From positions 1 through 18,118 of the forward strand of contig CAVEOA010000037.1 of the NCBI GenBank assembly GCA_963617205.1: a stretch of DNA of 18,118 nt, written 5' to 3'. The translations under genes were made by a program, and so were the position numbers. The stretch comes from UBA11524 sp963617205. GTDB taxonomy: Bacteria; Bacillota; Clostridia; Christensenellales; Aristaeellaceae. The notes under the pieces were generated by a model that was not told the DNA's origin, ran no database searches, and saw nothing but the letters and a program-made list of their open reading frames with translations. Below, in pieces: positions 1-7,219 of the stretch; position 1 is the first letter of the stretch; each line of letters opens with the position of its first letter.

Positions 1-58
1 AGATGAAATGATGGTCCTTTGGAACAGGTATAGCAGAGTCCTTCATTTGCGCAAGTAA
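1..58 (+). CDS. C-terminal tail of an upstream gene (partial)
   Basis: Only one + frame is open from the left edge. It reads 18 residues ending LWNRYSRVLHLRK and stops with TAA at 56-58; the other two + frames hit stops within the first 11 bases. The stop lies 34 bases before the capE start, a normal spacing inside an operon, so this is probably the end of the preceding polysaccharide gene. Too little is visible to name a family. The chance that an 18-codon frame is open by accident is not small, hence the low confidence. Confidence 0.4.
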   Translation, partial: DEMMVLWNRYSRVLHLRK

Positions 59-92
59 GTAATTGAAACTAATATATAAAGGAGAACCTCCC

Positions 93-1139
93 ATGTCCCC
101 ATTCACCAACGCCACCCTCATGATCACCGGCGGCACCGGCTCTTTCGGCTCCACCGTCCTCAAGCACTTCCTGACCTCCGACCTGAAGGAAATCCGCATC
201 TTCTCCCGCGATGAGAAGAAGCAGGACGACATGCGGCACGAGCTGCAGCAGAAGCATCCCGAGCACGCAAAAAAGGTCAAGTTCTACATCGGCGATGTGC
301 GGAATCCGCAGTCTATCAAGGATGCTATGCCTGGGGTGGACTACATCTTTCACGCAGCAGCGCTGAAGCAGGTGCCTTCCTGTGAGTTTTTCCCCATGCA
401 GGCGGTGCAGACCAACATTGTCGGCACGGATAACGTGCTCCATGCTGCCATTGACGCCGGCGTGAAGCGGGTGGTTTGCCTGTCCACCGACAAGGCGGCG
501 TACCCCATCAATGCCATGGGCATCTCGAAGGCTATGATGGAACACGTCATTTACGCCAATGCTCGTGTGGCGGCGGACCGTGGCGGCACCACCATTTGCT
601 GCACCCGATATGGCAACGTCATGTGCAGCCGCGGCAGCGTTATCCCGCTGTTTATCGATCAGATTAAGGCTGGTCGCCCCATCACCATCACTGATCCCAA
701 CATGACCCGCTTCCTCATGAATCTGGATGAAGCGGTTGATTTGGTGATGTTCGCCTTCCAACATGCGAATCCCGGCGACTTGTTTATCCAGAAGGCGGAT
801 GCGTCCACCATCGGCGATTTGGCCAAGGCTGTGCAGCAGCTCTTTGGTGATACAGGCACGAACATCATTGGCACCCGCCATGGCGAAAAACTGTATGAAA
901 CCCTCATGACCCGTGAGGAGCGTCTGCGCAGCGAAGACATGGGGCAGTATTTCCGCGTGGCGGCGGACAACCGCGACTTGAACTATGACAAGTTTGTGGT
1001 ACAGGGCGAGGTACACACCATGGCAGATGAAAGCTACACCAGCCACAACACTACACGCTTGGACGTGGAGGGAACGGTGAAGAAGATTCTGACCACGGAG
1101 TACGTACAGAATGAACTGAAGCGTATTGCTAATGACTAA
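93..1139 (+). CDS. capE: UDP-GlcNAc 4,6-dehydratase/5-epimerase (CapE/FnlA type)
   Basis: First enzyme of UDP-N-acetyl-L-fucosamine synthesis: it removes water from UDP-GlcNAc and inverts C5, giving a 4-keto-6-deoxy sugar nucleotide in the cytoplasm. The 348-residue extended SDR protein has the NAD(P) loop GGTGSFG at residues 13-19, the STDKA segment with Lys134, and MGISK at 142-146. Met142 stands where most SDRs have the catalytic Tyr of YxxxK; this Met-for-Tyr change is characteristic of CapE-type enzymes. The ATG at 93 is preferred over an in-frame TTG at 63 because GGAG at 81-84 lies 8 bases before it. The end overlaps the next gene by 8 bases, and capF and capG follow, which fixes the pathway. 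PseB/FlaA1 is the nearest alternative, but the Met motif and the neighbours argue against it. Confidence 0.92.
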   Translation: MSPFTNATLMITGGTGSFGSTVLKHFLTSDLKEIRIFSRDEKKQDDMRHELQQKHPEHAKKVKFYIGDVRNPQSIKDAMPGVDYIFHAAALKQVPSCEFFPMQAVQTNIVGTDNVLHAAIDAGVKRVVCLSTDKAAYPINAMGISKAMMEHVIYANARVAADRGGTTICCTRYGNVMCSRGSVIPLFIDQIKAGRPITITDPNMTRFLMNLDEAVDLVMFAFQHANPGDLFIQKADASTIGDLAKAVQQLFGDTGTNIIGTRHGEKLYETLMTREERLRSEDMGQYFRVAADNRDLNYDKFVVQGEVHTMADESYTSHNTTRLDVEGTVKKILTTEYVQNELKRIAND

Positions 1140-1698
1140 GGAAAAACTTCTTCTGGTTGGTGCCGGCGGTTTTGGCCGGATGGTAGCGGAACAGGCGATG
1201 CTGCAATACGACTGTGCTTTTGTGGATGACAGTCAAGCAGTTGGTGATAGAATTTGTGATATTCGCATCGCAGGTGGCATTGCGCACTTGCAGGAGCTTC
1301 GGAAGGAATATAGCTTGCTTGTAGTCGGTATCGGCAATAACGCGTTTAGAGCGCAAGTGTATGAAAAAGCAAAAGCTCTCGGATATACTTTTCCGAATAT
1401 CATCGCAAGCAGTGCTTACATCAGCCCCTACACGAAAATAGGGACTGGTTGCGTGATTCTACAGAACACCTGCATTCAGAACGGTGCAGTGGTAGGCAAT
1501 GGCGTTCTGCTGAATGCCGGTGTCGAAGTTCACTGTGATGCAGCCATAGAAGATTACGTACTGGTTTATACCAATAGCGTCATCCGTACCGGAGCTGCTG
1601 TGGGAAGCTATGCTTGCATCGGTAGCAACTGCACTGTTTGCAATGGCGCAATTGTGCCAGACGGTACGAATATTCCTGACTGCACAACAGTTCGCTGA
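1132..1698 (+). CDS. NeuD/PglD-like sugar O-/N-acyltransferase
   Basis: A 188-residue acyltransferase of the sialic acid O-acetyltransferase NeuD / PglD family. These enzymes are trimers that move an acetyl group from acetyl-CoA to a sugar or sugar nucleotide. The N-terminal PglD_N-type nucleotide-binding part starts KLLLVGAGGFGR (5-16). From about residue 95 the chain becomes hexapeptide repeats of a left-handed beta helix (IGTGCVI, VVGNGVLL, IEDYVLV, VGSYACI). His134 in VEVHCD is where the family's catalytic histidine is expected. ATG at 1132 is chosen; a TTG lies 6 bases upstream. The start overlaps the capE stop, so translation is probably coupled. G+C is clearly lower than in capE (my counts: 42-43% in 1201-1260 and 1321-1380, against 65% in 121-180), which suggests a separate origin. 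The acceptor is unknown. Confidence 0.82.
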   Translation: MTKEKLLLVGAGGFGRMVAEQAMLQYDCAFVDDSQAVGDRICDIRIAGGIAHLQELRKEYSLLVVGIGNNAFRAQVYEKAKALGYTFPNIIASSAYISPYTKIGTGCVILQNTCIQNGAVVGNGVLLNAGVEVHCDAAIEDYVLVYTNSVIRTGAAVGSYACIGSNCTVCNGAIVPDGTNIPDCTTVR

Positions 1699-1710
1699 AG
1701 AGGTGAAAGG

Positions 1711-2907
1711 ATGAATATTCTAGTTACAGGTGCGAAGGGCATGGTCGGTACCGCTTTGATCAACAACCTGAAAACCCTGCAGGATGGCCGCAACAAGACC
1801 CGCCCCAATCTGCATATTGGTGAAATCTACGAGTATGACCTCGATTCGACCCATGAGCAGCTCGATGAATACTGCGCGAAGGCAGACTTTGTGTTCAATC
1901 TAGCAGGGGTGAACCGTCCCACGAACCCGGAAGACTTCATGAAGGGCAATTTCGGCTTTGCGTCGGAATTGCTGGCGTGTCTGAAGAAGCACGACAATCA
2001 TGCGTCGGTCATGCTGTCCTCATCGATTCAGGCGACGCTGGCAGGACGCTTCGGTAACAGCGAGTATGGACGCAGCAAGAAAGCGGGCGAGGAGCTCTTC
2101 TTCCAGTATGCCGATGAAGCTGGTGCAAAGGTTGCCGTTTACCGCTTTCCGAATCTGATGGGGCACAGCCGCCCTAACTACAACAGTGCGGTCAGCACCT
2201 TCTGTTGGGCAGTGGCCAATGACAAGCCCTTTACCGTCAACGACCGAAGCACGGAAATCGAGCTCCTGTATATTGATGATCTGGTGGAAGGCATGTTCGA
2301 CTTGCTGGAAGGCAAGGAGCAGCACTGTGAGTTTGACGGTGTGGAAACGGTGCTGCAATCAGACGGACGATATTGCTGCGTTTCTGTGACGCACAAGGTG
2401 ACGCTGGGGGAGATTGTGGATCTTCTGCAGGAGTTCAAGCAACAGCCCAGCACTCTGCTGATGCCCAAGATGCCCAATGGTTCCTTCGCCAAGAAGCTGT
2501 ACTCCCTCTACTTGACCTATCTACCTACGGACAAGTTCAAGTATGCGTTGAAGATGAACGTGGACGATCGCGGCTCCTTCACCGAGCTGGTGCACACGGC
2601 AGATTGCGGTCAAGTGTCCATCAATATCAGCAGACCCGGCATTACCAAGGGACAGCACTGGCACAACAGCAAGTGGGAGTTGTTCATCGTGGTTGCGGGG
2701 CATGGGCTCATTCAGGAGCGCAACATCAACACTGGCGATACGGTGTCGTTTGAGGTGTCGGGGGATAAAATCGAAGCCGTGCACATGATTCCCGGCTGGA
2801 CGCACAACATCATCAATCTATCCGATACGGAAAATCTCGTAACGGTCATGACCTGCAATGAAATTTTTGACCCGAATCATCTGGATACGTTCTTCGAGAA
2901 GGTGTGA
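1711..2907 (+). CDS. capF: Bifunctional 3-epimerase/4-reductase (CapF/FnlB type)
   Basis: Second enzyme of UDP-L-FucNAc synthesis. In characterised CapF the C-terminal cupin epimerises C3 of the CapE product and the N-terminal SDR domain reduces the C4 ketone with NADPH. Both parts are visible in these 398 residues: the Rossmann loop VTGAKGMVG (5-13), YGRSK at 119-123 as the Tyr/Lys pair, and a C-terminal cupin with GQHWHNSKWELF (His316, His318) and GWTHN (His365) as likely metal ligands. It is slightly longer than S. aureus CapF (about 370 residues). The ATG at 1711 follows GAGGTG at 1700-1705. It sits 12 bases after the acyltransferase stop and 3 bases before capG, in one operon. The domain pair and context leave little doubt. 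Confidence 0.92.
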   Translation: MNILVTGAKGMVGTALINNLKTLQDGRNKTRPNLHIGEIYEYDLDSTHEQLDEYCAKADFVFNLAGVNRPTNPEDFMKGNFGFASELLACLKKHDNHASVMLSSSIQATLAGRFGNSEYGRSKKAGEELFFQYADEAGAKVAVYRFPNLMGHSRPNYNSAVSTFCWAVANDKPFTVNDRSTEIELLYIDDLVEGMFDLLEGKEQHCEFDGVETVLQSDGRYCCVSVTHKVTLGEIVDLLQEFKQQPSTLLMPKMPNGSFAKKLYSLYLTYLPTDKFKYALKMNVDDRGSFTELVHTADCGQVSINISRPGITKGQHWHNSKWELFIVVAGHGLIQERNINTGDTVSFEVSGDKIEAVHMIPGWTHNIINLSDTENLVTVMTCNEIFDPNHLDTFFEKV

Positions 2908-2910
2908 AAT

Positions 2911-4086
2911 ATGGCTGATTATAGCAACGTCTCCTTTAAACATAACGGCAAGCTCAAGCTTCTCATCATTGTGGGCACGCGCCCGGAAATCATCCGCCTT
3001 GCCGCAGTCATCAACAAGACGCGCAGGTATTTTGACGTGCTTCTTGCCCACACAGGTCAGAATTATGACTACAATCTGAATGGTGTGTTCTTCCATGATT
3101 TGCATCTGGCAGACCCGGAAGTGTACATGAATGCAGTCGGTGCTGACTTGGGTGAGACCATGGGCAACATCATTGCCGAAAGCTATAAGCTGATGGTAGC
3201 CGTCAAGCCAGACGCTGTCCTCGTACTGGGCGATACCAACAGCTGTCTGTCTGTGATTGGTGCGAAGCGTCTGCATATTCCGATTTTTCACATGGAAGCA
3301 GGCAACCGCTGCAAGGATGAGTGTCTGCCCGAGGAGACCAATCGCCGCATTGTAGACATCATTTCCGATGTGAACATGGCGTATTCCGAACACGCCCGAC
3401 GCTATCTGGCAGACTGCGGTTTGCCGAAGGAACGCACCTATGTGACCGGCTCTCCGATGGCAGAAGTGCTCCATCAGAACCTCGCGAAGATCGAAGCGTC
3501 AGACATTCACATGCGGCTCGGACTCGAAAAGGGCAGATACATCCTGCTCTCGGCACACCGCGAAGAGAACATTGATACGGAGAAGAACTTTCTGTCGCTG
3601 TTCACGGCGATCAACAAGCTGGCTGCCAAATACGACATGCCGATTTTGTACTCCTGCCATCCGCGCAGCCGCAAACGTTTGGAGCAGAGCGGCTTCCAGT
3701 TGGATCAGCGGGTCATTCAGCATGAGCCGTTGGGCTTTCACGACTACAACTGCCTGCAGATGAACGCTTTCTGCGTGGTCAGCGACAGCGGAACGCTTCC
3801 CGAGGAGAGCAGCTTTTTTACCAGCGTGGGGCATTCCTTCCCGGCAGTTTGCATCCGCACCAGCACCGAGCGACCCGAAGCACTGGATAAGGCCTGCTTC
3901 ATTCTTGCAGGTATTGACGGCGAACATCTTCTGCAAGCCGTGGATGTGGCGGTCGAGATGCACAAGAATGGCGATTCTGGTATTCCGGTGCCGGACTATA
4001 CGGACGAAAACGTGTCGGACAAGGTTGTAAAAATCATCCAGAGCTATACAGGCGTGGTGGACAAAATGGTGTGGAGAAAAGGGTAA
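2911..4086 (+). CDS. capG: UDP-N-acetyl sugar 2-epimerase (CapG/WecB family)
   Basis: A 391-residue non-hydrolysing UDP-GlcNAc 2-epimerase-type enzyme (GT-B fold). Next to capE and capF its expected reaction is the final C2 inversion to UDP-L-FucNAc rather than UDP-GlcNAc to UDP-ManNAc. Family signatures are present: VGTRPEIIR near residues 21-29, LGDTNS at 106-111 (Asp108), HMEAGNR at 127-133 (Glu129), the LPEETNRR segment (Glu141/142), SAHREEN at 214-220 (His216) and VSDSGTLPEE at 290-299 near the nucleotide-binding site. Only 3 bases separate it from the capF stop. A role in ManNAc synthesis is the alternative, but no UDP-ManNAc dehydrogenase is seen in the window. Confidence 0.9.
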   Translation: MADYSNVSFKHNGKLKLLIIVGTRPEIIRLAAVINKTRRYFDVLLAHTGQNYDYNLNGVFFHDLHLADPEVYMNAVGADLGETMGNIIAESYKLMVAVKPDAVLVLGDTNSCLSVIGAKRLHIPIFHMEAGNRCKDECLPEETNRRIVDIISDVNMAYSEHARRYLADCGLPKERTYVTGSPMAEVLHQNLAKIEASDIHMRLGLEKGRYILLSAHREENIDTEKNFLSLFTAINKLAAKYDMPILYSCHPRSRKRLEQSGFQLDQRVIQHEPLGFHDYNCLQMNAFCVVSDSGTLPEESSFFTSVGHSFPAVCIRTSTERPEALDKACFILAGIDGEHLLQAVDVAVEMHKNGDSGIPVPDYTDENVSDKVVKIIQSYTGVVDKMVWRKG

Positions 4087-4088
4087 AC

Positions 4089-5249
4089 ATGATCGATCAT
4101 CAGGTGGTTATTAGGCTGATTCAGACCGCCCTGGATGGCATCCCAGCCGAGATTCCTGTGGATTTTCCTTTGAGCGAATACCTGCTTTTTGCCAGACAGC
4201 AACAGATTGAGGCGCTTATTATCACTGGCCTGCTGAAAGCTGACGTTCAGGTGCCGCGGAATGTCCGAAATTTTCTGCTGCAGTCTGTTATGGTGAGCAG
4301 TCAGCAGATGACCGGAGGAAAGCGCCTTTTCACGTCTTTTCAGGAGCAGGGCATCGACTATCTTCCTTTGAAGGGATGCGTGCTGAAGCCGCTGTATCCC
4401 TCGGACGAGCTCCGTTCCATGGGCGACATCGACGTGCTCGTGAAGACCGAGCAGTACGACCGAATTCGACCAATCATGCTGGATGCAGGCTTTCAGGAGA
4501 TCGTGGAGAGTGACCATGAGTACGTCTGGGACAAGCCCCACATGCACGTGGAGCTTCACAAGCGCCTGATCCCGTCCTACAATAAGGATTACTTCGCCTA
4601 TTACGGTGACGGATGGCAACTGGCCAGACCAACAGCCACGCCCCATCGCTTCGAGATGACGCATGAGGACACGTTCATCTACATCTTCACTCACTACGCC
4701 AAACATTACCGCGATGCGGGTGTCGGCATTCGTCAGGCGCTGGATCTGTACGTGTACCGCAAGGCCTATCCACATATGGACAAAACGTACATCCTGCAAA
4801 CCCTGACGTGTCTTCAGCTGAACCGCTTTTATGAGAATACCATGCACATGCTGGATGTGTGGTTCGGCGATGCCGAGCACACCGAGGCATCCCAGCTGAT
4901 TGCCGACCGGCTCTTTGCCAGCGGGGTGTTTGGCACCCACGAAAACAGCCTCCAGTCTACCATGCTGAAGAAGGTCAACCGTCGTGGCAATGTGCAGAAG
5001 GTCAAGATTCTAAACTGGTTTCACCGCGTTTTCCCAGCCTACAGCGGGATGCGTCAACTGCACCCCGTGCTGAACAAGTGGCCGATTCTCCTGCCGGCCA
5101 TGTGGATAGCACGATGGGGAAATGTGCTGCTCCACAAGCGAGACAAGTTCAAACAGTACGTGACTGAGGACCAAATGCTGGACGATGCGTCTGTTGAGGA
5201 ATATCACAAGATGTTGAAAAAGTCGGGTCTGGATTTTAATTTCAAGTAA
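4089..5249 (+). CDS. Uncharacterised nucleotidyltransferase-fold protein (NTP_transf_5 family)
   Basis: A 386-residue protein of the NTP_transf_5 type (minimal nucleotidyltransferase fold). Recognisable elements are YLPLKGCVLKPLYP (91-104), then the LRSMGDIDVLV block with Asp113 and Asp115 as likely metal ligands, VELHKRL at 154-160, and the later FTHYAKHYRDAGVGIRQALD segment. Members often sit in capsule and exopolysaccharide clusters, but no reaction is established that I can name. ATG at 4089 is preferred to the GTG at 4071 because GGAGAAAAGG at 4073-4082 makes a good ribosome site and the gene then starts 2 bases after the capG stop. It is the last gene of the + operon; the next gene converges on it. 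Confidence 0.75.
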   Translation: MIDHQVVIRLIQTALDGIPAEIPVDFPLSEYLLFARQQQIEALIITGLLKADVQVPRNVRNFLLQSVMVSSQQMTGGKRLFTSFQEQGIDYLPLKGCVLKPLYPSDELRSMGDIDVLVKTEQYDRIRPIMLDAGFQEIVESDHEYVWDKPHMHVELHKRLIPSYNKDYFAYYGDGWQLARPTATPHRFEMTHEDTFIYIFTHYAKHYRDAGVGIRQALDLYVYRKAYPHMDKTYILQTLTCLQLNRFYENTMHMLDVWFGDAEHTEASQLIADRLFASGVFGTHENSLQSTMLKKVNRRGNVQKVKILNWFHRVFPAYSGMRQLHPVLNKWPILLPAMWIARWGNVLLHKRDKFKQYVTEDQMLDDASVEEYHKMLKKSGLDFNFK

Positions 5250-5331
5250 CACAATTTCCTGCGGCAAATGGGCAACGCGAAAAGCTCATGTGGGGTTTGA
5301 AGGTATATAAGTGAGACGGATTGCAGAAGAA

Positions 5332-5361
5332 AAGGCAACACCGCACAATTCGATGTTGCCA
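5332..5361. repeat. Dispersed short repeat, copy A
   Basis: Thirty bases with the core GGCAACACCGCACAA and flanking inverted repeat GGCAAC/GTTGCC. The same bases form the transporter terminator on the - strand. Best match is copy C at 17565-17593. Confidence 0.6.
5334..5360 (-). terminator. Terminator of the sugar ABC transporter operon, formed by a dispersed repeat
   Basis: Read on the - strand after the permease stop, GGCAACA pairs with TGTTGCC across a 13-base loop, and the stem is followed at once by TTTTCTTCT. This is a compact Rho-independent terminator. The same bases belong to a repeat seen twice more in the window. On the + strand the stem has no T run after it, so it should not stop the capsule operon efficiently. 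No other convincing terminator was found for that operon in 5250-5333. Confidence 0.65.
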
Positions 5362-5368
5362 CAAACAA

Positions 5369-6208
5369 TTAACCCTTGACTGCGCCTGCAATAAGGCTCT
5401 TTTGAACCTGCCCGCTCATACACAGATAAAGAATGAGCGTTGGCAACGTTGCGATGACAAGCGCTGCACCAATGGGACCCCAATCTGTCTGATACTGCCC
5501 GAACATCTGTTGAACACCAGAAGTTAGCGTGCGAACGCTCTCACTTGAAACAAAGACAGATGCCATCAACAGCTCATTCCATACCTGCAGAAATACGAAA
5601 ATGGCGGCTGTAACCATAGCGGGAAGCATCATTGGCAGAATAATCGTAAAAGCGGTTCGGAACACACCGCAGCCGTCAATATAGGCAGCCTCTTCCATCT
5701 CATAGGGGATGCCTGAAATAAAACCGGAAAGAATGAGGATTGTCATTGAAATATTAAATGCAGTATATGGAATGATAAGACCGAAATGCGTTCTAAGCAC
5801 ACCTAAGCTGTTTAGAATGCGCCACAGCGGAATTAGTGCGGCATGAACTGGAATCATCAAGCCAAGCATTATATAAACCATCACAGCCTTCTGGCCTTTC
5901 CAGCGCATACGCAACAGACCGTAGGCAGTCATAAAGCCAAAGATGCTTGTCAGCAGCAGCACAGCAACCGTATCAATAATGCTGTTGCTTAGATACAGAC
6001 CAATTTTGCCGCCGTTCCCCCATGCTGCTGCATAGTTTGAGAACAGCCAATTTTGCGGCAAGCCGATTACATTTCCGCCGAAAATTTCAGTGTTGCTTTT
6101 TAATGAAAAGGTGAACAGCCAATACAGTGGGAAAATGCTCAGAATGAGCCATAGAATCAAGAAGGCTTGAGTTAATATTGTGCTCAGCCTGATTTTTTTT
6201 ATTTTCAT
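5369..6208 (-). CDS. Sugar ABC transporter permease (MalG-like, CUT1)
   Basis: Second membrane subunit of a carbohydrate ABC importer, 279 residues with about six membrane segments (clear ones near 12-33, 73-96, 108-128, 141-163, 185-210 and 245-265). The EAA loop that contacts the ATPase is intact at about 170-192: EMEEAAYIDGCGVFRTAFTI followed by LP. The start ATG lies inside the ATGA overlap with the upstream permease gene, and AAAAGGGG precedes it, so the two proteins are made together. The ATPase is missing from the operon, as usual for CUT1 systems that share an MsmX-like ATPase encoded elsewhere. The substrate cannot be read from the permease; neighbours suggest oligosaccharides of plant cell walls. 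Confidence 0.9.
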   Translation of the reverse strand: MKIKKIRLSTILTQAFLILWLILSIFPLYWLFTFSLKSNTEIFGGNVIGLPQNWLFSNYAAAWGNGGKIGLYLSNSIIDTVAVLLLTSIFGFMTAYGLLRMRWKGQKAVMVYIMLGLMIPVHAALIPLWRILNSLGVLRTHFGLIIPYTAFNISMTILILSGFISGIPYEMEEAAYIDGCGVFRTAFTIILPMMLPAMVTAAIFVFLQVWNELLMASVFVSSESVRTLTSGVQQMFGQYQTDWGPIGAALVIATLPTLILYLCMSGQVQKSLIAGAVKG

Positions 6209-7122
6209 TGGTTTATCATCCCCTTTTCAAGCTTTTCTTTCCGTTCACGGAAAAGGAAATTCAACAGCAGCGTAAACAGCAAGCATTCGGCAACAATAAA
6301 CATGGCCTCAGCGCTTGCAATGCCATAATTCTTTCGACTGAACATTTCGTAATACATGGTGAACGCCGGAAAGGCAACATGTTTATTGACCTTCGCATTA
6401 TATAACACATAGGGCATATCAAACATTTTGAAAGAACCGATAAGCGAAAAGGAAAGACAAACCTTCAGCATCGGTTTAATGAGTGGAATTTGGATTCGAA
6501 ATGCCAGCCTTGCGCCGGTTGCGCCATCCACCTTAGCGGCTTCGATAATATCAGGCGAAATGGAACGCAATGCTCCGTACATTAACAGCATATGATATCC
6601 GACATATTGCCACAATGTTGGGATGAAGGTTGTCAAAAGCATGGTGTCACTGTTGCCGAGCCACCCGCCCTTTGGCGTTGGAAGGTTGAGAGCACGCAGC
6701 GCCATATTCAGCAGACCATAGTCGTTGTTGAAGATCTTCAGCCATAGCTGACCAATGACAACAGAGGAAATAATCACTGGAATAAAGAACGCATTTCGGT
6801 AAACATTTTCTCCTTTAACACCGCCTGAAAGCAAAAGGGCAATAAACAGAGAAAAGGGCAATTGGATAAACACAGAAACCGCTGCATAGAGCAAAGAATG
6901 AATGGCTGCTTCGGTAAAATACGTTCGATTTTTTGTGAACATGGACACGTAATTGCGGAGCCCGATAAATACATCCAGGCTGGGACGTGTTTTTGCCGTC
7001 CAATCAAGTGTGCTGTAATAAAAAGACACAAAGATTGGAATGACGACAATACATGAAAAGAATATGACAGTCGGCAGCACAAAAGCTGCAATATAAAGCT
7101 TGTTTGATAAACCTCGTTTCAT
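6205..7122 (-). CDS. Sugar ABC transporter permease (MalF/UgpA-like, CUT1)
   Basis: First membrane subunit of the importer, 305 residues. A long N-terminal membrane segment (about 9-36) is followed by a periplasm/exterior-facing stretch and further segments near 76-100, 108-130, 160-183, 216-240 and 270-291. The EAA loop is at about 193-215 (IEAAKVDGATGARLAFRI then QIPLI). The frame extends upstream, but the ATG at 7122 is chosen because GGAGGT at 7129-7134 lies 6 bases before it and the residues upstream are not membrane-protein-like. Its last codons overlap the next permease by four bases. It starts 97 bases after the binding-protein stop, with a hairpin in between. Confidence 0.9.
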   Translation of the reverse strand: MKRGLSNKLYIAAFVLPTVIFFSCIVVIPIFVSFYYSTLDWTAKTRPSLDVFIGLRNYVSMFTKNRTYFTEAAIHSLLYAAVSVFIQLPFSLFIALLLSGGVKGENVYRNAFFIPVIISSVVIGQLWLKIFNNDYGLLNMALRALNLPTPKGGWLGNSDTMLLTTFIPTLWQYVGYHMLLMYGALRSISPDIIEAAKVDGATGARLAFRIQIPLIKPMLKVCLSFSLIGSFKMFDMPYVLYNAKVNKHVAFPAFTMYYEMFSRKNYGIASAEAMFIVAECLLFTLLLNFLFRERKEKLEKGMINQ

Positions 7123-7167
7123 GGCCCGACCTCCATATGGTATTTGAATCAAAATGCAATGAATACG

Positions 7168-7199
7168 AAAAGGAGAGTGGCGGCTTCCCACCACCCTCC
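7168..7199 (-). terminator. Imperfect hairpin between binding-protein and permease genes (probable attenuator)
   Basis: On the - strand GGAGGGTGGTGGG pairs imperfectly with CCGCCACTCTCC (two mismatches) and is followed by TTTTCG. It lies between the binding-protein stop and the permease ribosome site. A weak terminator here would give more binding protein than permease, a common arrangement in such operons. That function is inference; the hairpin and T run are visible. Confidence 0.45.
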
Positions 7200-7219
7200 A
7201 ACGGGCTGCAAGCAAAGAA

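Noticed and set aside
63..92. TTG start giving capE ten extra residues
   Set aside because: The GGAG site at 81-84 lies inside that extension and is well placed for the ATG at 93.
69..1046. 325-codon open frame on the - strand opposite capE
   Set aside because: Shadow of capE; no recognisable domain, low-complexity Leu/His/Ala runs, and the + strand carries all dehydratase motifs.
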